The notes beneath the pieces were generated by a model. It searched no databases. It worked only from the letters and a program-made list of their open reading frames with translations, and had not been told where the DNA came from. Positions 1 to 6,551 of a stretch of 9,882 bases of DNA are shown here, in pieces; the stretch's first letter is position 1; each line of letters opens with the position of its first letter. This stretch comes from Clostridia bacterium. GTDB taxonomy: Bacteria > Bacillota > Clostridia > Oscillospirales > CAG-272. The position numbers and the translations under genes are program-made. The stretch is from positions 1 through 9,882 of the forward strand of contig CAAGKS010000099.1 of the NCBI GenBank assembly GCA_900770605.1, written 5' to 3'.

Positions 1-831
1 GCGAAAACTCGCCGTCTGATAACCGAAAATTTAAAGAATGCAGACGCTGTAATAGAGATTCTTGATGCCCGTATTCCGTATAGCTCGCGAAATCCCGAAA
101 TAAAACGCATCTGCGCTGGCAAGCCCTCCGTGCTTTTGTTGAACAAGGCTTCCCTTGCAGATCCCGCTATAACTTCGTATTGGATCAACAAATACACTGA
201 TGAGAATACAAGATGCATTGAGACCGACTGTATCAGCGGACAAGGTATATCAAAGATCTCACAAGCACTCAAGGAGCTTTGTGAGGAAAGAATATCAAGA
301 TATGAGCAAAAAGGAATGCACGGACGCCCTATTAAAGCAATGGTAGTCGGAATTCCTAACGTGGGAAAATCTTCCCTTATAAATAAGCTATGCGGCAGTA
401 AAAAGGCTAAGGTTGAAAACCGCCCCGGCGTTACTCTTGACAAGCAATGGGTAATGACCAATATAGGCATATTACTTCTTGATATGCCGGGAGTACTGTG
501 GCCGAAATTCGAGGAACGCGAGGTTGGTGAAAATCTTGCGATCAGCGGCGCTATCAAAGACGACGTGCTTGACATCGAAGAGATCGCGGCTGCTCTGTGC
601 GGCAGACTCCGTACGATGTATCCCGAAATGCTTTCACAGCGCTACAAGCTCGAATCAATTCCCTCCTCTGAGGACGTAAACAATTACGAGCTCATGGCTA
701 TGATAGGCCGCAAGCGCGGACATCTCATTTCAGGCGGAGATATTGATACCGAACGCACCGCCAACATGCTTATAGACGAATACCGTGCCGCGAAGATCGG
801 CAGGATATCTCTCGATGCTCCAAGGGGGTAA
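1..831 (+). CDS. rbgA: Ribosome biogenesis GTPase RbgA/YlqF, 5' partial
   Basis: RbgA is a circularly permuted GTPase that acts late in assembly of the 50S ribosomal subunit. The reading frame is open from base 1. The first visible residues (AKTRR) match the stretch just after the conserved start of the family (B. subtilis begins MTIQWFPGHM then AKARR), so only about ten residues are missing. The 276 visible residues show the permuted motif order: G4-like NKAS at residues 48-51, then the P-loop GIPNVGKSS at 117-125, then G3 DMPG at 161-164, followed by LWPKFEE and the C-terminal RNA-binding region (KRGHLISGG). The G4 motif ends in Ser where B. subtilis has Asp. The stop overlaps the ribosome binding site of rnhB, suggesting coupled translation. 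The family call is very secure; the true start lies outside the window. Confidence 0.96.
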   Translation, partial: AKTRRLITENLKNADAVIEILDARIPYSSRNPEIKRICAGKPSVLLLNKASLADPAITSYWINKYTDENTRCIETDCISGQGISKISQALKELCEERISRYEQKGMHGRPIKAMVVGIPNVGKSSLINKLCGSKKAKVENRPGVTLDKQWVMTNIGILLLDMPGVLWPKFEEREVGENLAISGAIKDDVLDIEEIAAALCGRLRTMYPEMLSQRYKLESIPSSEDVNNYELMAMIGRKRGHLISGGDIDTERTANMLIDEYRAAKIGRISLDAPRG

Positions 832-835
832 GACG

Positions 836-1441
836 ATGCTCGATTTTACACTTGAAGATCAACTCTTGGAAAAGGGTTTTAAGTCAATTTGCGGTGTTGA
901 CGAAGCGGGACGCGGACCCTTGTGCGGTCCTGTGGTAGCCGCTGCCGTTATACTTCCGCGCGGCGTTGAGATAAGCGGACTTAACGATTCAAAGAAGCTG
1001 ACTGAGAAGAAACGCGAAATGCTTTTTGACGTGATATGCGAGAAGGCTATCGCGTATTCTATCGCATACGGAACGGTCAAGCTTATCAATCAGACCAACA
1101 TACTCGAAGCAACTATGCACGCCATGAACCAAGCCGTTGCTTCTCTTGATGTTGCCGCCGATCACGCGCTAATAGACGGAAATATCGCTCGCGGATTTTC
1201 AATCCCTACGACCACGGTAATACACGGAGATGCTATCTCCCCTTCTATTGCAGCGGCATCCATTCTTGCCAAGGTAACGCGTGACAGACTGTGCGCGGAT
1301 CTCGATGCAGAATATCCCGTTTACGGAATCGCCAAGCACAAGGGCTATGGTACTAAGGACCACATGGAAGCTCTTAGGAAATACGGCCCCGCACCTATTC
1401 ACAGAACGAAATTTATTCGTTTTCTGAATGAGGACAAGTAA
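836..1441 (+). CDS. rnhB: Ribonuclease HII
   Basis: RNase HII cleaves the RNA strand of RNA/DNA hybrids and removes ribonucleotides misincorporated into DNA. The protein is 201 residues, close to the E. coli enzyme. The DEAGRG motif gives Asp22 and Glu23. Asp114 (in IDGN) and Asp132 (in HGD) have the same 18-residue spacing as the last two of the four acidic catalytic residues of E. coli RNase HII. ASILAKVTRDR and HKGYGTKDH further down are also typical. I chose ATG 836 because an AGGGGG ribosome binding site lies 7 bases upstream, overlapping the rbgA stop. The frame stays open to ATG 785, but that would overlap rbgA by 47 bases. The gene lies 4 bases after rbgA and 1 base before yraN, so the three are probably co-transcribed. 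Confidence 0.96.
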   Translation: MLDFTLEDQLLEKGFKSICGVDEAGRGPLCGPVVAAAVILPRGVEISGLNDSKKLTEKKREMLFDVICEKAIAYSIAYGTVKLINQTNILEATMHAMNQAVASLDVAADHALIDGNIARGFSIPTTTVIHGDAISPSIAAASILAKVTRDRLCADLDAEYPVYGIAKHKGYGTKDHMEALRKYGPAPIHRTKFIRFLNEDK

Positions 1442-1442
1442 G

Positions 1443-1820
1443 ATGAAGACCGTAGATATCGGACGTATAGGTGAAAAAGCCGCGGCGCGCTTTCTCAAAA
1501 GGAACAAATATAAGATTTTGGAGAAAAATCTTCACGTCTCCCACAATGAGATAGATATAATCGCGCGCGACAAAAATAACCTCGTATTCGTAGAGGTTAA
1601 AACCCGCACGGCAGATCCCAACGGAGAGCTCTACTTCGGCACTCCTGCGCAAGCGGTAAATCGTGCAAAGCAACAACGGACTATCCAAGCGGCGCGCACC
1701 TATCTTTCGCAAAACGCGACCTCGCTGATCATACGCTTTGACGTAATCGAGGTCCTTCTTGACAATGACAAGAAAAAAGTTATAAAAATAAATCACATTA
1801 TCAACGCATTCGGAGCGTAA
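1443..1820 (+). CDS. yraN: YraN/UPF0102 family nuclease-like protein
   Basis: This is a 125-residue protein of the YraN (UPF0102) family, predicted to have a restriction-endonuclease-like fold. Its cellular role is not firmly known. Visible motifs are GRIGEKAA at residues 7-14, NEIDII at 35-40 and VEVKTR at 50-55. Glu36/Asp38 followed by Glu51-x-Lys53 resembles a PD-(D/E)xK active site. I chose ATG 1443 because a GAGG lies 9 bases upstream and the family usually starts shortly before GRxGE. ATG 1428 is in frame but lies inside rnhB. The arrangement rnhB-yraN is common in Bacillota and supports the call. The family assignment is secure; any enzymatic activity is inferred from the fold. Confidence 0.93.
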   Translation: MKTVDIGRIGEKAAARFLKRNKYKILEKNLHVSHNEIDIIARDKNNLVFVEVKTRTADPNGELYFGTPAQAVNRAKQQRTIQAARTYLSQNATSLIIRFDVIEVLLDNDKKKVIKINHIINAFGA

Positions 1821-1853
1821 TCCGAGCGCACATAACAAAAGAAAGGTTCAATC

Positions 1854-3332
1854 ATGCAATACTTCAGCACAAGAGATCAACAGAAGAATACATACGACTC
1901 TGCAGTTGTTATAAAGAAAGGATTGGCGTCTGACGGCGGACTTTTCGTTCCCGATGGACTTCCCACGCTTACCAAAAAGGATATCGAAGCACTTTGCGGT
2001 ATGAGCTATCCTGAAAGAGCGGCAACTGTCCTCTCTAAATTCCTCACAGATTATACCTATGAAGAGCTTTTGCAGGACTGCAAGACCGCTTATTGCGAAG
2101 ATTCCTTCCCCGGCGGCGCGGCTCCTCTTGTAAAGGTGACCGATACTATATATTCACTCGAATTATGGCACGGTCCTACCGCGGCATTTAAGGACATGGC
2201 GCTTCAGATCATGCCCCGTCTCCTTTCGCGCGCGCTCACCAAGACCGGTGAGGAAAACACAGCGCTTATCCTCGTTGCCACCTCTGGTGACACCGGCAAG
2301 GCGGCTCTTGAAGGATACAAGGATGTTGACGGAGTTAAGATCATGGTATTCTATCCCGTTGACGGTGTCAGCGAGGTCCAGAAGCTCCAGATGGCTACGC
2401 AGACAGGAAGCAACGTAAACGTTTGCGCTATAAAAGGTAACTTTGACGATGCGCAAAGCGGAGTTAAAAAGATATTCTCCGATGATGAAGCTAAGGAAAA
2501 GCTTCTCGCAAATAAGTACATACTTTCTAGCGCAAACTCTATCAACTGGGGACGTCTTGCTCCTCAGATCGTGTACTATATCTCCGCATATTGCGATATG
2601 CTTATAAGAGGAGATATCGAATACGGCGAAACAGTAAACGTATGTGTTCCCACAGGAAACTTCGGTAATATTTTTGCCGCATACCTCTCTAAGCTTATGG
2701 GACTTCCGATAGCTAAGCTGATATGCGCTTCTAACGACAACAACGTTCTCACCGAGTTCTTGCAGACAGGAACCTACAACCGCAACCGTCAATTCCACAC
2801 CACCATTTCTCCCTCTATGGATATACTTATATCCAGCAACCTTGAGAGACTCCTTTACTTTACCGTTGGAGCTGAAAAAACGGCTGTATATATGAAGGAC
2901 CTCGCTCAAAAGGGCGCATATACTGTTGATAACGAAACAATAGCAAAGATCCAGGAGAACTTTATTGGATTCTGCGCTGATCAGGACGCGACCCGCAAGA
3001 CTCTCAAGCATTTTTATTACGACAACAAGTATCTTGCAGATACTCATACTTCCGTTGCTCTCAATTGCGCTGAGCAGTATATCGAGCAGACCGCCGATAC
3101 CAAGAAGATGATAGTCGCTTCAACCGCAAGCCCTTATAAGTTTGCCGCTGATGTATTCAACGCTATCACAGGTAATACGGCGTCCGAGGGTACTACGGCA
3201 CTTGACGAGCTCTCAGCACTTACAAATACCGAGATATCCTATCCCCTTAGAAATCTTGCAGAAAGACATATCAACTTCCGTACAGTCATCGACACCGAGG
3301 AAATGCTCGAAGAAGTATTTAAATTTATGTAA
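1854..3332 (+). CDS. thrC: Threonine synthase
   Basis: Threonine synthase is a cytoplasmic PLP enzyme that converts O-phospho-L-homoserine to L-threonine. The protein is 492 residues, normal for the long ThrC type with its own N-terminal domain (YFSTRD at residues 3-8, SDGGLFVP at 26-33). Lys113 in HGPTAAFKD should form the Schiff base with PLP. ATSGDTGKA at 142-150 and PTGNFGN at 266-272 are the substrate- and cofactor-phosphate loops, and SSANSINWGR at 225-234 is also characteristic. The start has GAAAGG 7 bases upstream. It lies 33 bases after yraN with no visible terminator between, so it probably belongs to the rbgA operon. No other threonine gene (hom, thrB) is in the window, and I see no T-box or leader peptide in the short gap. 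Confidence 0.96.
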   Translation: MQYFSTRDQQKNTYDSAVVIKKGLASDGGLFVPDGLPTLTKKDIEALCGMSYPERAATVLSKFLTDYTYEELLQDCKTAYCEDSFPGGAAPLVKVTDTIYSLELWHGPTAAFKDMALQIMPRLLSRALTKTGEENTALILVATSGDTGKAALEGYKDVDGVKIMVFYPVDGVSEVQKLQMATQTGSNVNVCAIKGNFDDAQSGVKKIFSDDEAKEKLLANKYILSSANSINWGRLAPQIVYYISAYCDMLIRGDIEYGETVNVCVPTGNFGNIFAAYLSKLMGLPIAKLICASNDNNVLTEFLQTGTYNRNRQFHTTISPSMDILISSNLERLLYFTVGAEKTAVYMKDLAQKGAYTVDNETIAKIQENFIGFCADQDATRKTLKHFYYDNKYLADTHTSVALNCAEQYIEQTADTKKMIVASTASPYKFAADVFNAITGNTASEGTTALDELSALTNTEISYPLRNLAERHINFRTVIDTEEMLEEVFKFM

Positions 3333-3339
3333 TAAGTAT

Positions 3340-3365
3340 GGGGGCGCCGCTCTGCGACAGCCCCC
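3340..3365. terminator. Candidate terminator hairpin after thrC
   Basis: A GGGGGC/GCCCCC stem of 6 base pairs encloses a 14-base loop, 8 bases after the thrC stop. The following sequence is T-rich on the plus strand (TTTACTTTCTCTCTTT) but is not a clean T-run. The hairpin sits between convergent genes (thrC and the DUF1540 gene), so it may serve both. The position fits, but the sequence evidence is only moderate. Confidence 0.45.
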
Positions 3366-3371
3366 GCTGAT

Positions 3372-3560
3372 TTACTTTCTCTCTTTAAAGGTATCGCATG
3401 CCGCATTTGTTGCAACGGTATTACCCACTGCTATCTGATGCGCGGTGCAATACGTATCACAATCGTGATAAACGCAATTCTTAACGTCGCACTTAATACC
3501 CTTGATGTGTTCCTTGCCGGTCTTACAGCCGGATTTATTGTTGTGATTTTCAGTATTCAT
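3372..3560 (-). CDS. DUF1540 domain small Cys-rich protein
   Basis: This small protein of 62 residues matches the DUF1540 pattern as I recall it: IKCDVKNCVYH at residues 22-32, CTAHQIAVG at 38-46 and a closing CDTF at 55-58. Six cysteines (12, 24, 29, 34, 38, 55) and several histidines suggest a metal-binding or otherwise compact fold, but no function is established for the family. The start is well supported by AAGGAGG at 3571-3577, with GGAGG 10 bases before the ATG. The gene sits alone on the minus strand, convergent with thrC and divergent from the phosphoesterase gene. There is no signal peptide or membrane segment, so it is probably cytoplasmic. DUF1540 proteins are frequent in Clostridia, including spore formers. 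A link to sporulation here would be a guess. Confidence 0.85.
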   Translation of the reverse strand: MNTENHNNKSGCKTGKEHIKGIKCDVKNCVYHDCDTYCTAHQIAVGNTVATNAACDTFKERK

Positions 3561-3641
3561 TCTTGCTTTTCCTCCTTGCTAAGAATATTTTTATTATTTA
3601 CGGCGGGATAAGCTATTATGCAAAATTGAACGGAGAAAAAT
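3561..3641. promoter_or_regulatory. Divergent intergenic region, probable promoters
   Basis: This 81-base AT-rich gap separates two divergent genes and must hold at least their start signals. On the minus strand, AAGGAGG (3571-3577) serves the DUF1540 gene. On the plus strand, CGGAGA (3631-3636) serves the phosphoesterase gene. A possible -10 for the plus gene is TATTAT at 3614-3619, but its -35 region is poor. On the minus strand, TTGCAT followed 19 bases later by AATAAT is a weak candidate. The ribosome binding sites are clear; the promoter boxes are guesses. Confidence 0.35.
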
Positions 3642-4358
3642 ATGTCACTGTTTGTTATCGCCGATCTTCACCTTGCCACCGCAGATTCTTCAAAATCTAT
3701 GGAGGTCTTTGGCAAAAGATGGCACAATTATATTGAAAAATTGAATAATAATTGGCGCCGTGTAGTGACCGATAACGATACCGTCGTTATTGCGGGTGAC
3801 ATTTCCTGGGGACTGACTACCGAAGATGCGCGTCAGGATCTCATTTGGCTCGATTCGCTTCCCGGAAAGAAGATCATTCTGAAGGGCAACCACGATTTCT
3901 GGTGGTCAACAGTTTCAAAGCTCAACAGCTTCTTTGAGGCAAATGAAATAACTACTATCACGGTACTGAACAATAATGCGATTGAGGCCGAGGACGTTAT
4001 ATTAGCGGGATCACGAGGTTGGTTTACTGATAAAAGCATGCAGAATGCCGAGGAGACTGTTGATTACGACAAAATAGTAAACCGCGAAGCGATACGCCTC
4101 GAAATGTCACTCAGCCAAGCTGAGCAGCTACGTAAAGATACCGAAAAAGAGATCATAGTGTTTTTACACTTCCCTCCTGTTTGGAGCGAATTCGTATGTC
4201 AGCCGATACTCGACGTACTGAAAAAGCATAAAATTTCAAGGTGCTATTTCGGCCATATTCACGGCAGTTATTCGCAACCCGAAGCCTTTGAATTTGATAA
4301 TATCAAATTCAGTATGATATCCGCTGATTTTCTTGATTTTATGCCGAAAATCCTTTGA
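3642..4358 (+). CDS. Calcineurin-like metallophosphoesterase (COG1768-like)
   Basis: This is a 238-residue predicted phosphohydrolase that consists only of the calcineurin-like metallophosphoesterase domain. All five metal-binding blocks are visible in order: DLH (Asp8, His10), GDISWG (Asp53), GNHDFWW (Asn83, His84), His176 in LHFPP, and GHIHG (His205, His207). The complete set predicts an active enzyme with two metal ions. The overall pattern, with GNHDFWW and VWSEF near the end, resembles COG1768. The substrate is unknown. There is no signal peptide, so it should be cytoplasmic. The start has CGGAGA 5 bases upstream. The gene appears to be transcribed on its own: it diverges from the DUF1540 gene, and a separate strong promoter for tig begins 16 bases after its stop. 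Confidence 0.88.
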   Translation: MSLFVIADLHLATADSSKSMEVFGKRWHNYIEKLNNNWRRVVTDNDTVVIAGDISWGLTTEDARQDLIWLDSLPGKKIILKGNHDFWWSTVSKLNSFFEANEITTITVLNNNAIEAEDVILAGSRGWFTDKSMQNAEETVDYDKIVNREAIRLEMSLSQAEQLRKDTEKEIIVFLHFPPVWSEFVCQPILDVLKKHKISRCYFGHIHGSYSQPEAFEFDNIKFSMISADFLDFMPKIL

Positions 4359-4374
4359 TTTTTCGCGAAAACTA

Positions 4375-4403
4375 TTGACAAATCAAGCAAAAAAAAGTAC
4401 AAT
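4375..4403 (+). promoter_or_regulatory. Sigma-A promoter for tig-clpP-clpX
   Basis: TTGACA at 4375-4380 is a perfect -35 box. It is followed by an A-rich spacer of exactly 17 bases and TACAAT at 4398-4403, five of six matches to the -10 consensus. Transcription should start near 4410, giving an untranslated leader of about 40 bases with GGAGG at 4436-4440. I see no CtsR-type heptad repeat and no CIRCE element nearby, so the sequence suggests strong constitutive expression rather than obvious heat-shock repression. Confidence 0.85.
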
Positions 4404-4450
4404 ATATAATGTATGTAAAAAAATAATTTATTATCGGAGGTTTAAACCAA

Positions 4451-5890
4451 ATGAGTTTGACAAAATCTGAAATGATCGAAAAGAATCAGTATGAATTACA
4501 GTTCTCAGTAGATAAAGCAACCTTTGACGCTGCAGTTGATAAGGTTTACCGCAAGCAGGTAAAATCCATCGCTGTTCCCGGATTCAGAAAAGGTAAGGCT
4601 CCTAAGTCCATCATCGAAAAGATGTACGGCACAGGCGTATTCTACGAGGACGCTATCAACGATCTTATTCCCACACATTATACCGCTGCTCTTGAAGAGT
4701 CCGGCCTTGAGGTTGTAAGCCAGCCCGAATTCGATATAGTTTCTATCGACGAAAACGGTCTCGTTCTCTCCGCAAAGGTTTTTGTAAAGCCTGAGGTTGA
4801 GATCAAGGATTACCTTGGCATAAAGGTTGAGAAGGAAGTAGCTCCTGTTACTGACGAGGACGTTAACAAGGAGATCGAAACCGTAAGAGAAAGAAATTCC
4901 CGTGAGATTGACGTTACTGACCGCGCTGCTGAAATGGGTGACACCGCTGTTATCGATTTCGAAGGCTTCTGCGACGGCGTTGCTTTCGAAGGCGGCAAGG
5001 GCACTGACTACGCGCTCAAGCTTGGCTCCGGCTCTTTCATTCCCGGATTTGAGGAGCAGGTTGCAGGAAAGAACATAGACGAAGAATTCGACGTAAACGT
5101 TACCTTCCCCACCGAGTATCACGCAGCTGACCTCGCTGGTAAGGAAGCAGTGTTCAAGTGCAAGATCCACGCTATCACCAAGGTAGAGCTTCCCGCTCTT
5201 GATGATGATTTTGCAAAGGACGTATCCGATTTTGATACGTTTGATGAATACAAAGCAGATTTGAAGGCTAAAATTGAAAAGAGACACGAAGCAACCGCTG
5301 ATAACGCTGTTGAAGAAAAGCTCGTTGAGGCCCTCATCGAAAAGCTCGAGGCTGATATTCCCGAGGCTATGTTCGTTACAGAGACCGAGAACTTTGTTCG
5401 CGACTACGATAACAGACTTCGCGCACAGGGACTTGATCTCAATATGTACTTCAAGTACACCGGTCTCACTCTCGATGCACTTCGCGCACAGATGCGTCCT
5501 CAGGCAGAGCGTCAGGTAAAGGCAAGACTTGCTCTTGAAAAGATCGCAGCTCTTGAAAACCTCGAGGCAACTGAGGAGGATATCAACGGCGAGTATGAGA
5601 ACATCGCAAACGCTTACGGCGTTGAGCTCGATCAGGTTAAGGCAAGCATTGACGCTGCAGCTATCGCGGCTGATATGAAGGTCAAGAAGGCTATGGATCT
5701 CGTAAAGGAAAAGGCTGCAGTAAAGGTAAAGGCGCCCGCAAAGGCTAAGGCTGCTACCAAGACCGCGGCAAAGTCCACCACAAAATCCACAACCAAGACC
5801 GCAACCAAGTCCACCACCGCAAAGACTACAAAAAAAGCAACCACAGCTAAGGCAGAAAAGCCCGCAGAGGAAACGACCGAGGCTAACTAA
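4451..5890 (+). CDS. tig: Trigger factor with Lys/Ala/Thr-rich C-terminal tail
   Basis: Trigger factor is a ribosome-bound chaperone and prolyl isomerase that receives nascent chains at the exit tunnel. The ribosome-binding signature GFRKGKAP lies at residues 44-51. The FKBP-type isomerase domain spans about 163-243 (GDTAVIDFEGF, SFIPGFEEQ, VTFPTEYHA). The helical chaperone domain follows to about residue 425. The protein is 479 residues, and the body without the tail is about 425, near the usual family size. Residues 426-479 are an added low-complexity tail of Lys, Ala and Thr, ending in an acidic patch. The start has GGAGG 10 bases upstream, behind a near-consensus promoter. It is the first gene of tig-clpP-clpX, with 26 bases to clpP. 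The function is certain; the role of the tail is unknown. Confidence 0.97.
   Translation: MSLTKSEMIEKNQYELQFSVDKATFDAAVDKVYRKQVKSIAVPGFRKGKAPKSIIEKMYGTGVFYEDAINDLIPTHYTAALEESGLEVVSQPEFDIVSIDENGLVLSAKVFVKPEVEIKDYLGIKVEKEVAPVTDEDVNKEIETVRERNSREIDVTDRAAEMGDTAVIDFEGFCDGVAFEGGKGTDYALKLGSGSFIPGFEEQVAGKNIDEEFDVNVTFPTEYHAADLAGKEAVFKCKIHAITKVELPALDDDFAKDVSDFDTFDEYKADLKAKIEKRHEATADNAVEEKLVEALIEKLEADIPEAMFVTETENFVRDYDNRLRAQGLDLNMYFKYTGLTLDALRAQMRPQAERQVKARLALEKIAALENLEATEEDINGEYENIANAYGVELDQVKASIDAAAIAADMKVKKAMDLVKEKAAVKVKAPAKAKAATKTAAKSTTKSTTKTATKSTTAKTTKKATTAKAEKPAEETTEAN
5726..5887 (+). repeat. Low-complexity tail-coding segment of tig
   Basis: These 54 codons encode 16 Thr, 14 Ala and 13 Lys, with 4 Glu, 3 Ser, 2 Pro, 1 Val and 1 Asn. 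There are no aromatic residues. The DNA is an imperfect repeat built on units such as AARTCCACMAC, strongest around 5770-5830. The segment is in frame with the gene and ends at its stop, so it is part of the protein rather than an artefact. It looks disordered and histone H1-like in composition. Confidence 0.85.
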
Positions 5891-5916
5891 TTTTATAACT
5901 ATCTAAGGAGGCAGTT

Positions 5917-6528
5917 ATGTTCAATATGAATGACAAAATGTATAATGCGCTCGTACCTATGGTTGTCGAGCAGACCGGAAAGGGTGAACGCTCATACGAT
6001 ATATTCTCGCGTTTGCTCAATGACAGAATTATTTTCTTGTCTGACGAGGTCAATGATACTACTGCCTCTTTGGTTGTTGCACAGCTTCTCTTCCTTGAGG
6101 CACAGGATCCCGATAAGGATATCAGCTTTTATATCAATAGTCCCGGCGGATCTGTTACCGCAGGTATGGCTATCTACGATACGATGAATTATATCAAGTG
6201 TGACGTATCCACTATCTGCATAGGAATGGCTGCAAGCATGGGCGCGTTTCTGCTCGCGGCAGGAACTAAGGGTAAGCGTATCGCGCTTCCCAACAGCGAG
6301 ATCATGATACATCAGCCTCTCGGCGGTGCAAAGGGTCAAGCAACGGACATCAAGATCCAGGCAGATCTTATTCTCCGCACAAGAGACAATCTCAACAGAA
6401 TTCTTGCAGAAAATACAGGACGTCCCATCGAGGAGATCGCAAGAGATACCGAGCGTGATAACTTTATGACCGCAAAGCAGGCTCTTGAATACGGTTTGAT
6501 CGATAAGATCTTTGAAAAAAGAGCTTAA
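5917..6528 (+). CDS. clpP: ATP-dependent Clp protease proteolytic subunit ClpP
   Basis: ClpP is the serine peptidase that forms the tetradecameric chamber of ClpXP and related proteases in the cytoplasm. The protein is 203 residues. The triad is Ser107 (GMAASMGA), His132 (MIHQPLGG) and Asp181 (RDTERDNF). The spacings of 25 and 74 residues from Ser are the same as in E. coli and B. subtilis ClpP. YINSPGGS at 72-79 and GQAT at 140-143 are also typical. I chose ATG 5917 because AAGGAGG ends 5 bases upstream. ATG 5926 and ATG 5938 are possible later starts, closer to the usual N-terminal length. The gene lies between tig and clpX with 26- and 23-base gaps. I see only one ClpP here, with no sign of an inactive paralogue. 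Confidence 0.98.
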   Translation: MFNMNDKMYNALVPMVVEQTGKGERSYDIFSRLLNDRIIFLSDEVNDTTASLVVAQLLFLEAQDPDKDISFYINSPGGSVTAGMAIYDTMNYIKCDVSTICIGMAASMGAFLLAAGTKGKRIALPNSEIMIHQPLGGAKGQATDIKIQADLILRTRDNLNRILAENTGRPIEEIARDTERDNFMTAKQALEYGLIDKIFEKRA

Positions 6529-6551
6529 AGCACAAGCGAAAGGATCTTTAA

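Noticed and set aside
785..835. Upstream ATG 785 (or 815) as the start of rnhB
   Set aside because: Both lie within rbgA and add residues not seen at the start of RNase HII. The AGGGGG site is correctly spaced only for ATG 836.
2163..3047. Open minus-strand frame of 294 residues inside thrC
   Set aside because: It lies wholly opposite a conserved enzyme gene, has no ribosome binding site or recognisable motif, and reads as Cys/Val/Ser-rich antisense translation.
4505..5287. Open minus-strand frame of 260 residues inside tig
   Set aside because: It is the antisense of the conserved trigger factor body, with no start signal and no family resemblance. Codon bias of the real gene explains the missing stops.
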